Shown: positions 31,065 to 40,984 of the stretch, one piece after another | Layout of the letters: every line of letters starts with the position of its first letter | How positions within the stretch are numbered: the first letter of the stretch is position 1 | Source of the DNA: Turnera subulata | Lineage: Eukaryota; Streptophyta; Magnoliopsida; Malpighiales; Passifloraceae | Assembly: GCA_028386065.3 (NCBI GenBank) | Contig: JAKUCV010000299.1 | Coordinates: forward strand, 36,347 to 100,346 | DNA: 64,000 bases | Direction: 5' to 3' | Translations under genes and position numbers: made by a program | Notes under the pieces: model-generated | Seen by the model: only the letters and a program-made list of their open reading frames with translations | The model's database searches: none | What the model was told of the DNA's origin: nothing

Positions 31065-32543
31065 TTTGAAAGTTAAGGGCGATTAAAATTATGTGTTGGA
31101 AATATTATTATTATATATTGAGAAAAAGATAAATACTATATATATATTTTCTGGAAATTATAATTAAGTTATTATTTTTCTGGAAAATTATGGAGATTAT
31201 AATTTTGGAAAATTATAGTTATTTTATGAAAATATTTTGAAAAGAATTTTAATTAAAGTATGGTACCGAAATTATATTCGGATATACGTACGGTAAAATA
31301 TTTTCGGTAAATGGAAATAATAAAGGATAAGAACCGGGATGGGTTATTACGCAGTTTGGCATCATAGCATACCGATTATGTGCATTTATGTGTATATATG
31401 GTTTTGTTGTATAGGTTCGGATATCGGGCAGTTTCCCGAGGAGCCGGCGTCGGACCGGTCATTGTTTCCGGAGTTGAGTAATCGGCCAAGGTGATGATGT
31501 ATTTCCTTCAATATGTGCCTGTATTACTCGGTTATTTTGTTTTGTGGATTATTGCATTGTTGAGTATTGTGTTTGTTGTGGTTTGTCTCGGGATGTTTAT
31601 CCCATTGTCTTGATTATTGCCGGGATGTTTATCCCAGTATTCTATTGGTTTTTGGATATTTTTCTTGAGTCTTTTTGGTACAACGGATAATGGAATAAAT
31701 AATAAATTATGATAAGGATGTCGATCCTTGGTATTTTGGATGGGATGTCTATCCCGGTATTTTGGTTAGGGATGTCGATCCCTGTGATTTGATTTTAATG
31801 ACGGTAATATAATTGTCACGTGGTAAGTAGAGGTACGACCGGATGGTTTGAGACTGTTTTGTGGTGGCCATGATCTGGGTTACTTGTGATGGGCATGTTG
31901 ATGCCGGTTTGATTGGGATGTTGATCCCTGAGTTTGATATTGGGATGTGCCGGGTTCTTTTTGATCTGGCACCAGGAGCAGGTTGATAACCTGGTACGAC
32001 CCTAGCTTATCCGTGACGGGGCCCGGAAAAAATAAAATTGGATAATTGGATTTTGTTTGAGTCTTTTTGGTCTTCGACCGGTTTTGGGTCAAGTCTTTTG
32101 GTTGGGCTGTTTAGCCTGTGTTTTCGACTTGAGTAATTTATGGTGTGCATATTGGTTGTCTTTCCTTCGTCGGTGAGCACTTCGGACTCACCCCTCACCT
32201 GCGGGCTTTCATCCCGTAGGATGAGTTATTTTTGGTACAGGTTTGGTGCATTTCAGACAGGCTGCGACGTTATCCCTTGGACTGGGCTTGGATCCATAGT
32301 TTGCATCTATGTCGCATACAGTGTTTATGTGAGTTGTTAAGTCTTCCGTTGTGCATTATTTTATTATTGTTGGGCCATTGGGCCAGTTGAGTTAATATTG
32401 TTGTTTTTACTTTGGGCTGTTGAGCCCGGATTTTTGTTGTATACACTGTATGCTGGGCTTATTTGGGTTGGGTTGTCACAGTTCCGGCACGTGTTTACTG
32501 TGTACGGTAAATACGGGTCGGGGCGTTTCAATTGTTTCTTCCC

Positions 32544-33571
32544 ATGACTACTGATATACCACCATCATCTGGTTCTATCTGGTTCTGTCGTTTCTGGCTC
32601 AGGGAAAAATATTTTCGTGGCTGTCATTCCACCTATTATTGTTGTGCAGCCTTTAACCAACTCTCACCAATGTATTTCAATCAAGCTCTCCCACAACAAT
32701 TATGTTTTTTGGCGTGCTCAGATTGAGCCGTATTTGGCTGGTCAAGGTGTTCTTGGCTATGTCACTGGGACTTTTCCTTGTCCTCCTGCCACTATTCTTG
32801 ATGAAACTGGTCCTCTTCAAGTCAATCCCGAATATGGGCGATGGATTCAACAGGATCAGGCCATCCTAAGCAGCATCAACTCTTCCCTCGATGTGGCTGT
32901 GTTTCCCACGGTAGTTGGCAAACATACCTCAAAGGAAGCTTGGGATGCCTTAGAGTCCTCTCTTGCTTCATCTAATCAGGCCCGGAGAATGGCCATTCAC
33001 TCTGCGTTGCAGCAGATCTCGCAGCACTCCGATGAACCAGTCATGTAGTATCTCAATAGGGCAAAGCGACTCTCCGATGAACTCGCCGCTAGTGGTCAAG
33101 CTATGACCCCCACTGATTTTCAGATAAGTTTGATTAGGGGACTCCAAGCAGATCTTAAAACCTTTTCTACTACTGTAACTGCTAGACCCGAACCACTTTC
33201 TTTTGCAGAATTGCAGGGTGCACTCATGAGTTTTGAGTTTCTACATAATGATCCATTTAAATCATTGGCTCTTGAACACTCGGCTTCATCTGAGATGAAT
33301 AAGGAAGTTGCTCCTGTTGTTGTTCCTTCTGTTCAGGTTGCTCACAAGCAGTCCTTTCCTCCCTCTCAGCGTGATGGTCGTGGCAAACGTGGTTGGGGAG
33401 GACGTGGCGGTCGTGGATGTTACTCTCAACCATATGACAATCGAGCCTTTCATTCTCAGGACTCTAACCGACCGCGATGCCAGATATGCAATAAGTGGGG
33501 ACACATCGCACAGACCTGTTATCAGCGCCACTCCAAGGTTAACACTGTTTCCCATCCTTACACACAAACCT
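32544..33571 (+). pseudogene. copia family A Gag
   Basis: Starts ATG 32544 (MTTDIPPSSGS) just after the inserted element. A frameshift near 32600 leads to ITKLSHNNYVFWRAQIEPYL-type Gag sequence (here ISIKLSHNNYVFW). The frame passes a TAG at 33046-33048 (CAG to TAG) and ends in a CCHC knuckle, CQICNKWGHIAQTC, near 33478-33520. UBN2/Retrotrans_gag-like copia Gag would package RNA. The frame ends abruptly at the junction with RT, without protease or integrase. Confidence 0.75.
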
Positions 33572-34953
33572 GCTATTGGAGTTAAATGGGTTTTTAGAAC
33601 CAAACTCAATGCTGATGGTTCTGTGAATAAGTACAAAGCAAGGCTTGTTGTAAAGGGTTAAGCACATGCTTATAGTGTTGATTATTCTGAAACTTTTGCA
33701 CCAGTGGCAAGGCTTGATACCATCCGGATGCTCCTAGCAATTGCGGCACAGAAAAATTGGAAGATTTTTCAGCTTGATGTTAAGTCAGCATTTTTAAATG
33801 GCTTTTTACAGGAAGAAATATCTGTTGAGCAACCAGAAGGTTTTCTTGTGAAAGGACATGAAGACAAAGTGTATTTACTGAAGAAAGCTCTTTATGGTTT
33901 GAAACAGGCACCAAGAGCCTGGTATTCCAGAATTGATGAACACTTGCTGGGACTTGGTTTCAAGAAAAGTTTGAGTGAATCCACTTTGTACATAAAGCAT
34001 GTTGGTTCTGAGTTGCTTATTGTTTCATTATATGTTGATGATTTGTTGGCGACAAGAAATAATTCAGAGCTGGTCAAAAAATTCAAAGTCGAAATGACCA
34101 GTGTCTTCGAGATGACAGACCTTGGGGAGATGGCATACTTCCTTGGGATGGAGATTAAGCAAGTGCATTCTGGAATTTGTGTCTACCAACAAAAATATGC
34201 TAGAGAAATTCTGAAAAAATTTCGGATGGAGGAATGCAAGCCTGTTGACACACCAATGAATTTGAAGGAGAAATTTTCCAAAGAGGATGGGGCTAAAAAG
34301 GCAGATGAAGGTACATTTAGAAGTCTTATTGGTTGTCTTATGTATCTCACTGCAACCAGGCCAGATATTGCACAAGCTATGAGTTTACTGTCCAGATTTA
34401 TGCAATGTGTCAGTGACATCCATTTTACAGCTGCAAAAAGGGTGGTTAGATATATCAAAGGCACATTGGTTATGGAATTAAGTTCAGTCATGTTGAAAAT
34501 TTTCAGTTGCATGGTTTTTCTGATAGTGATTGGGTTGGTTCTGTTGATGACATGAGAAGCACTTCAGGCTATTGTTTCAGCTTTGGTTCAGGCATATTTT
34601 CTTGGAGGTCTAAGAAGCAGGAGATCATTGCATAATCCACTGCTGAAGCAGAATATATTGCTGCTACTGAAGCTGTTAATCAAGCCTTATGGATTCGTAA
34701 AATACTCACATATTTGCAGATGAAGCAAGACATGAGTACAAAGATATTTGTGGATAACCAAGCTGCAATTTCTATCTCAAAAAATCCTGTATTTCATGGA
34801 AAGACAAAGCATTTCAAGATTAAATTTTACTTCTTACGAGAAGTTCAAAAGGATGGAGATATACAGTTGATTCATTGCAAGACAGACAATCAGCTTGCTG
34901 ATTTGTTCATAAAAGCTCTACCTAAAGCTAGGTTTGAATATCTAAGAGATTAA
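33572..34953 (+). pseudogene. copia family B RT and RNase H
   Basis: Begins inside RT at AIGVKWVFRTKLNADGS and continues through FAPVARLDTIRMLL, QLDVKSAFLNG, LYGLKQAPRAW and the catalytic LYVDDLL. RNase H follows, with RSTSGYCFSFG, STAEAEYIAATEA and NQLADLFIKALP to a stop at 34951. Breaks: TAA at 33659, a frameshift near 34480 and TAA at 34633. The sequence type differs from the family A LTR and Gag to its left. Confidence 0.8.
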
Positions 34954-34986
34954 TAGGGAGTCTGTGAAATCAAAGTCAAATAGGAG

Positions 34987-35210
34987 TGTTAAAATATTGA
35001 CTTTGATTAGTTATATATTATTTTATTTAATTATTATGGAGATAATATTAATTAGTAGTTACACCAGTTATGGGGTGATAAGAAATTGTAAAGCAGTTCT
35101 AACTGCTCATATGTAACAGTATAAGTATTGTATGTTGCATTCAATAAAAATACATAAGATGCATGAGGTATTTCAGTAAAATATATCCTTGTCTCTGCTC
35201 ATACAACAAC
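34987..35210 (+). repeat. 3' LTR of copia family B, inserted in PPR gene 2
   Basis: Starts TGTTAAAATATTGAC after CAAATAGGAG and ends about CATACAACA. It contains AATAAAAATAC near 35145. The adjacent base 35211 is the first position matching PPR coding sequence, so this LTR truncates the PPR gene. Confidence 0.75.
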
Positions 35211-36500
35211 AGTAAATATTTCTGGAGTTGGGCCATTTGCATTCATGTCCTCGAAAAGCCGTTCGGCCGCACCATGTCTTCCTGCCTGTGAGAAGCCACT
35301 TAAAAGAGTGTTGCAAGTAACAGTGTTGGGAACCAAACCTTTATCAGACATTTCATCAAAAAGCTGTTTAGCCTCATCTACCTTACGTATCTTGCAGAAT
35401 CCGTTAATCAACATGCTGTAACTATAAACATTAGGTCTGCAACCTTTTTCCATCATCACATCAAACACTTCTCTAGCTTTATCCATTTCCTTTCGCAAAC
35501 AATATCCGCCCATCAGTGAACTGTACGTGACGACATCAGGCTGTATACCCCACTGAGCCATTGTTTCGAGAAGAGCATTAGCCTCTGGAGCGAAGCCGTC
35601 TTTGCAAAGAGCATCAACCAATATACTGAAGGTGATCATATCAGGTGCAATGTTCAAAGACAACATTTCAGAGAGCAAAGTAGAAGCTTGGTTCCATTGC
35701 CCCGAATTGCGAAGACCACGAATCAAGGAGGTGTAAGTGACAACATCCGGTGAAATCCCTTTGTTTGTCATTTTGGAGAAGAGATCCAAAGCCTCGGCAA
35801 CTTGCCCATCCTTGCAAAGGCCATCGATGAGCGTGCTGTAGGTCAGTACATTTGGATGGCAACCTACCTCTTCCATTCTTCGTAGCAAACCAACAGCCAC
35901 ATTGGTTTTCCCAACCTTGCACATGCCATTAACCACCATATTATAAGTCTTTACATCGGGTTGGCAGCCAATGGCAACCATTTCGTCAAACAACTCGACT
36001 GCCTGTGCGATTTTATCGGCCTTGCAAAGGCCAGCAATCAAGGTGTTAAACGTAACAACAGTCGGCTGCAAAACCAGTTTAATGATTCTGCCAAAAACAG
36101 AGAACCAAAGATCCACGCGACCCAGGTGGGAGAAGCAATTAGCCAAAATGTTGAGGGTGTAAACATTTTGAGAAATGCCTCGCAAATCCATTTGTTTGGA
36201 CAGAGAGATGACCGCCTCATATTGTCCAATTCGGACAAGAGAAGACAACAATTGACCGAATTGGACAACGGAAGGGGAAGGATTCTTATGAAGCATCTTA
36301 TGTGAGGAAGCCAAGGCATCATCAAAGTTAACAGATGTGGGTTTGGATTTGGGTTTGTGTCTACTGCTACTAGTCGTCCAATTACTGCAAGCACGAAGAC
36401 AGGAGGAGGCAGAAGACTTACCGGTGAAGGCGAAGAGCGAGGAAAGAACGGATCTTGAAGGAGATGGGTTTAGCGTCATCATAACATTAATCCTACCCAT
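35211..36500 (-). pseudogene. RFL-type PPR gene 2, 3'-truncated
   Basis: Start ATG 36500 (MGRINVMMTLNPSPS) matches gene 1. The N-terminus is mitochondrial-like, with LRACSN in the cleavage region. Ten complete PPR motifs follow, then IFT, after which the frame runs into LTR sequence and stops at 35199. The remaining four repeats and C-terminus are missing and are not found on the other side of the copia element. No internal stop or frameshift disturbs the 430 or so codons left, so the break is recent or the fragment is still tolerated. A protein with ten repeats could be made, but function is doubtful. Confidence 0.85.
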
Positions 36501-36608
36501 CAGCAGCTGGCGAAGAACATAACTCAAGGGGACGCATTTCAATGCCGTTTCGTGATAATTCAGTATTCTGTTTTCTGGTTTGTACAACACTGAAATTACA
36601 ATTACTAC

Positions 36609-37395
36609 TAGGGGTGAGCAAAAAAACCATGCCAATTGTGCCGTGCCGATACCGACCGATAACCGACGGCATCGGCACGGAAATCGCAGGGTTTTAGCGC
36701 CACCCCATCCGACTGTGCCGAGCCGATAAGCCCCGCAATCCTTCTCGGAAAGAGGCGGGCGATACCGTCGGCTAACGGGATTGCCGATACCGACACCCCC
36801 TCTGCCTCAACCCCCACCAGCTCCCCCTCTCTCCTCCACTACAACCACCATTTCCGCCGCCTTAACCTCCCTCCTCACTCTCCCTCTTCTGTTTCCTCCA
36901 CCGTCGCTGCAGCCAGGCGATGCCATCTCTCTCCTTCTCGCTTGCCGCGACTGTGGCCTCTATTCTCCACTCCGATCTGTCACCTGCAATCGCCGTCCTT
37001 GCTGCCAAAGCAGACCCACACTGGAACCATCACCAACAGTAGCAACCATGCACCAACACGAACCACAACCCAAAACCACTCATAGGCACACACAACACAA
37101 AAGAAACCCAACAAGCTATCACCAGATTTAAGGTAGAGAAGAGAGGAAAGATGCGGCCTAACTGCGTAAAGGACGGTGGCAACTCGAGCTCCGTCCATGA
37201 CGGCGACACCTCTTTTCTTCTGCTATCGGTGGAAAGCAATTCCGACCGTACCGAATTCGGTAGTTATCGGCACACTACCGATCGGCATAAGGGGCATAAC
37301 GGCACGGCAGCGGTCCGAAAAATGGGGTGTCGGAAAAGACATACCGATCCCTTATCGGCACGACATGTGCCGTACCGACCGTTTGCTCTCCCCTA
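36609..37395. mobile_element. Non-autonomous hAT-like element (787 bp)
   Basis: Ends TAGGGGTGAGCAAA and (reverse complement) TAGGGGAGAGCAAA. The exact 8-bp target duplication ATTACTAC lies at 36601-36608 and 37396-37403. The sub-terminal regions are rich in CCGATACCG / CGGCACGG words in both orientations. No transposase. It sits about 110 bases upstream of the PPR gene 2 start, in its promoter region. Confidence 0.88.
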
Positions 37396-37471
37396 ATTAC
37401 TACAATCACGAGAAACGGTTCGCTGCTTGTTTCGGCTTTTTACACAATCACCCAAAATTAGTCCCTTTTTT

Positions 37472-37800
37472 GGCTTAATAGGTCATTTGGCCCCCCAGTT
37501 TGTCCCTCACTTTGATTTTGGCCCCCTAGTTATTATACTAATGATTTTGCACAGTAATTTGTCATGATCTCTTCGTTTTGGCCCCTGAATCAGTTCACCA
37601 ATTATATGATGACACATGTCATGATTTTAATAAAAGAAAGAAAGAAATCAATACACTCACCCACACCCAATCCCTCACCTCATAACCAAAATTCGTTTAA
37701 AACAAAGAAAAACCTCATAACCCAAATTTCGTTTAAAACAAAGAAAAATCTCATCACCCAAATTTCGACTAAAACAAAAAAAACCTACAAAGTCAAAACC
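37472..37800 (+). repeat. Left TIR of the MULE with internal tandem repeat
   Basis: Pairs with 40240-40501. Near 37675-37790 a 36-37-base unit (CTCATAACCCAAATTTCG + TTTAAAACAAAGAAAAA) is present about three times; the right TIR has one full unit and the start of a second. Confidence 0.85.
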
Positions 37801-38311
37801 CTAAATCGATTGCAGACAAATCAAAATAAAAAAAACAATGACCACAAAACAAGATGCGGAGCAATATTAATCAAGCCTCTATAGAGGATTGAATTCATTC
37901 CACCCACAAAGAAAAGGTATTGAAAAAGTCTTTCTCTACTCTTAATTGGCATTATGCTTTTATTAGTAAGTCGTTCTTGTTTTTGGGTTCCGGGAAGATA
38001 TTGCTTCTTAATCTACTAATCTTTTTTATACTTTGCATGTATTATGTAATATAACCAAACAATATTTCTTTCTGGGATCAATATTAATTTTATTTGCTTG
38101 TTAGTTCTGGTGTGTATGGATAAAACCAGTGCCTTACGATTACACTTGTAAGTAAGTTGTTAATGAGATCACCAATGGTTTGACCAAACAAAATAAAACA
38201 GGATAAATAATTTTATGCGCTTTTTGTATGATTTGATTGCTTGTTAGACCTTTGTTGCCTGCTTGTCACGTAGTTGTGCATTTGATTGAATATTTACTTA
38301 TTACAGGTACA

Positions 38312-39517
38312 ATGAATGATTACAGAATTATAATTAATCATAGTGGGTCATTCGTGACAAGGGAGAAGTCATTATCATATGTTGGTGGCATGAAAAGTAT
38401 TTTTTATTTGGCAGTGCCAGATGTGGACAGTGTTACCTATGATGAATTCTTTCAGGAATTGCAAACCATGGGATATTTCAATGTCATTGGTGTCTACTAT
38501 AAGATTTCCTTAAGGAATATGCAAGATGGAATGCAACTGCTTTGGGATAACAACAACTTCATGGATATGCTTTATTGGTTGCGGAAAAATAAGGAAGTTG
38601 ATGTGTACATAGAGCATGGGACAGACGAGCCTTTAAATTCTAGGCAAGAGGTAGAAGAGATAATTAGGGTACATCTAAATGATGGTACAAATGTCCTTAA
38701 CTTATGTGTGACTGAAGATGTTAGTGAAAATCATGAAGTAGACGAAGCTCTTGGAGATAAAATAGGGAGTGAAGCGAATGATATTACACTTAGTTCCGAT
38801 GAACAAATGGATGAAGGGCAAAGGAACATGGTGGTGCTGAATTTGAAGTTATTGAGGAAAGCCTTGAGCAAGAAAAACTAAGAGAGAGGGAGGAGGCTTT
38901 AGAAAATGAAGCTTAGATTAGAAGGGGTTTTAAAACATTTGTGCTACAAGCAGATGAAGAGAGTGATGCTGAGGATTTAGAGGTACATGATGCAAGGAGG
39001 AATGTTTCTAAATTTTTGAAGGAAAATAATCAGAATAAAAGGGTTGGAAAAGAAGGAATACATTCATGTACAAATTCCTTTCTTGCTGAAAAAAATGGTG
39101 AAAAGGATGGTTGGATTGTTGAGCCTACAGTTAGCGTTGATGATGATGATAATTCAAGTTTGTATCACTCTTTGGATGATGAACATTGGGAATATGAAGA
39201 GGACGAAGATGGCAAACTGTTCGGTTCAAGCCTAATAACCCACACTATGATGATCGTAGAAAGAATATTGAGTGGGTTATGGGCATGACTTTTGACAATA
39301 GTGAGCACTTCAGGCAAGTTGTACGTCACTATGCAATCGAGACACGAACACCAATTTGGTTTAAAAGAAATGAAAAGCTTCGAGTTAGAGCAAAATGCAA
39401 TAATGGATGTCATTGGGAGCTATTTGCTAGCAAAAGAAAGGGTGAGAATGGCTTTACTGTAAGGTCCCTCAAGCAGCCGCAGACAGATTTACGAATGCTT
39501 TTTATGCAATGTAATTG
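38312..39517 (+). pseudogene. MuDR-family transposase, N-terminal part
   Basis: ATG 38312 (MNDYRIIINHSG) follows a TTATTACAG acceptor-like site. The first 190 codons resemble the PB1-like N-terminal region of plant MuDR transposases and end at 38879. A shifted frame (38941-39288) is acidic (WIVEPTVSVDDDD...). A further shift gives GMTFDNSEHFRQVVRHYAIE, WFKRNEKLRVRAKC and CHWELFASK, the MuDR DNA-binding domain. The frame ends at 39516 before the last zinc ligands. The DDE catalytic domain and the C-terminal zinc knuckle are absent. Confidence 0.8.
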
Positions 39518-40239
39518 AACTCCATTCTAGTTTTGAATTGAAGAAACTCCATTTGGAAGCATTTTTTTTTCAAGGCCATATGCAGAGTTAGTATAAAGTT
39601 AAGTAAATAACAATTATGAGGCTATGCTATGTGCAAGCCAAAAGTCATAGCAAATAGACCAGAACGTAATAGGCGACACTTTACAAAATTAATATTTTTA
39701 TATTATTGTTAAGTATTTTTTATTTTATATAATATTTTTTGTGTTACTATTATATTTTCCTATTTTAATTTTTGTTTTTGCATAGTATTAGTTTTTTTAT
39801 TAATTTTTCTGATTTATATTATATTTTTATATTTTAATGTTATTTTTAATGTTGATTACTTTCTTATGTTTCTATTTTTTATTTAATATTATTTAATTAT
39901 TTTTATAATATTTTTTTAGTTTTAGAGCTCAATGATGCATATTTAACTTTAAAAAATTAATTACTCTTTATATTATTGTTAAATATTTTTTTAACAATAT
40001 CTTTTGTGCTAATTATATATTTTTTTAATATTTTTTAAATTTTTTTAGTATTATTTTTTTATTTTTCTTGGTTTATATTTTCTTTTTCCTTCTATTTTCC
40101 TCTTTTAATAATTTTTTATTTGCATATTATTAAAATTTTTTCATTCATATTTTCTGTGTTTAAAATAATTTTTTTATATTTTTTATTTTTTGTACTCATT
40201 ATTAAAAATATTTTAGTTTTTATTTAATTTTTTTGGATT
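39518..40239. other. AT-rich filler inside the MULE
   Basis: Very AT-rich, T-biased sequence with many TATTTTT-like words. No coding potential. It replaces the transposase core. Confidence 0.6.
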
Positions 40240-40501
40240 AATTTTGTTGGGCGATGAGGTTTTTCTTTGTTTTAAACGAATTTTGGGTTATGAGGTGAGG
40301 GATTGGGTGTGGGTGAGTGTATTGGTTTCTTTCTTTCTTTTATTAAAATCATGACATGTGTTATCATATAGTTGGTGAACTAATTCAGGGGCCAAAACTA
40401 AGAGATGATGATAAATTACTGTGCAAAATTTTTAGTTTAATAACTAGGGGGCCGAAATTAAAGTGAGGGACAAACTGAGGGGCCAAATGACCTATTAAGC
40501 C
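40240..40501 (-). repeat. Right TIR of the MULE
   Basis: Reverse complement of the left TIR: AAGAAAGAAAGAAA, CACTCACCCACACCCAATCC and GTTTGTCCCTCAC are all shared. Confidence 0.85.
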
Positions 40502-40984
40502 CATTTTTTTTAGTTTGTGTTGTGTTTAACTTTACTCCTCCACCTCACTTCTGCAAAACCCAAGTCTGGAAACCCAAAACTACCCTTCAGGGCCTTTTAA
40601 CCCTGAAGGAGAAGACTTGGTCTGAAAAAAATTGGCCCGCACTAGACATTTGCAAATATGCACACATCCGTTTCAAATGAAAGTTTTGAAGAATGGGAAT
40701 ATTTAATGGTGAATATTCCTAATGTGGACAATCGTCATTGATTCATGGATTCTTCGATGTGATAGTATAAGAGTTTATCGAAATAATAATATGCCAATGG
40801 ATTCATGGAAATAAATGTGCACAATCAATATATAATTATTCTTAATATAATTAGTTCACAATTAAGAAAACTTGGGGAGTCTCTACTACAAATTTTTTTC
40901 ACAACTAATTTTTTAATAAATAAATAAACAAATTGCCTTACATGCCTGGAATAAATCATGGGCCCTTTAGATGCTTAGACATTC
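40502..40984. other. Intergenic, no gene seen
   Basis: Unannotated DNA between the MULE and the solo LTR. A CCCTTCAGGGCC / AACCCTGAAGG inverted pair lies near 40584-40610. No other structure supported. Confidence 0.5.

Larger units (their letters stand above)
24647..32530 (+). mobile_element. Non-autonomous Ty3/gypsy-type element with antisense ORFs
   Basis: Target duplication ATTGT is exact at 24642-24646 and 32531-32535. LTRs at 24647-27077 (containing an N gap) and 29459-32530 both run TGTAACAGCCCGGG...GGGGCGTTTCA. A PBS lies at 27081 and a purine tract AAGGTGGGAAGAC at 29446-29458, preceded by AATTTCGGGGACGAAATT. The same pre-tract motif occurs in the chromovirus at 62880-62905. The 2.4-kb internal region has no gag or pol; instead it carries two ORFs on the opposite strand. 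LTR start, end and pre-tract motif match the 61772 element, a plausible source of proteins in trans. Confidence 0.88.
29459..32530 (+). repeat. 3' LTR of the non-autonomous gypsy element
   Basis: 3072 bp, TGTAACAGCCC to GGGGCGTTTCA. Landmarks: an inverted duplication (29554-29826), a purine tract (29930-30275), a GC-rich stretch (30290-30600), (AT)20 at 31021-31060, the dyad array (31590-31928) and the twin hairpin (32172-32220). Long open frames over the purine and GC-rich parts look like composition artefacts. Confidence 0.92.
24338..35210 (+). mobile_element. Chimeric Ty1/copia element split by a gypsy-type element
   Basis: A copia 5' LTR (24338-24575), PBS and leader continue after the inserted 24647-32530 element as gag (32544-33570). 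The sequence then jumps straight into RT (from about 33572), RNase H and a 3' LTR at 34987. Protease and integrase are missing and the two LTRs show no similarity by eye, so the 5' and 3' parts come from different copia families. No matching target duplication was found around the outer ends. Confidence 0.7.
37472..40501 (+). mobile_element. Mutator-like element (MULE) with long TIRs
   Basis: Inverted repeats of about 270-330 bp run from 37472 (GGCTTAATAGGTCATTTGG) and end at 40501. Flanks CCCTTTTTT and CATTTTTTT may be a degenerate 9-bp target duplication. Inside is a MuDR-type transposase N-terminal part, but the catalytic core is missing and replaced by about 700 bp of AT-rich DNA, so the element is non-autonomous. 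Confidence 0.85.

Noticed and set aside
36501..36635. Upstream extension of PPR gene 2
   Set aside because: It lies in conserved leader sequence; the shared start is ATG 36500.
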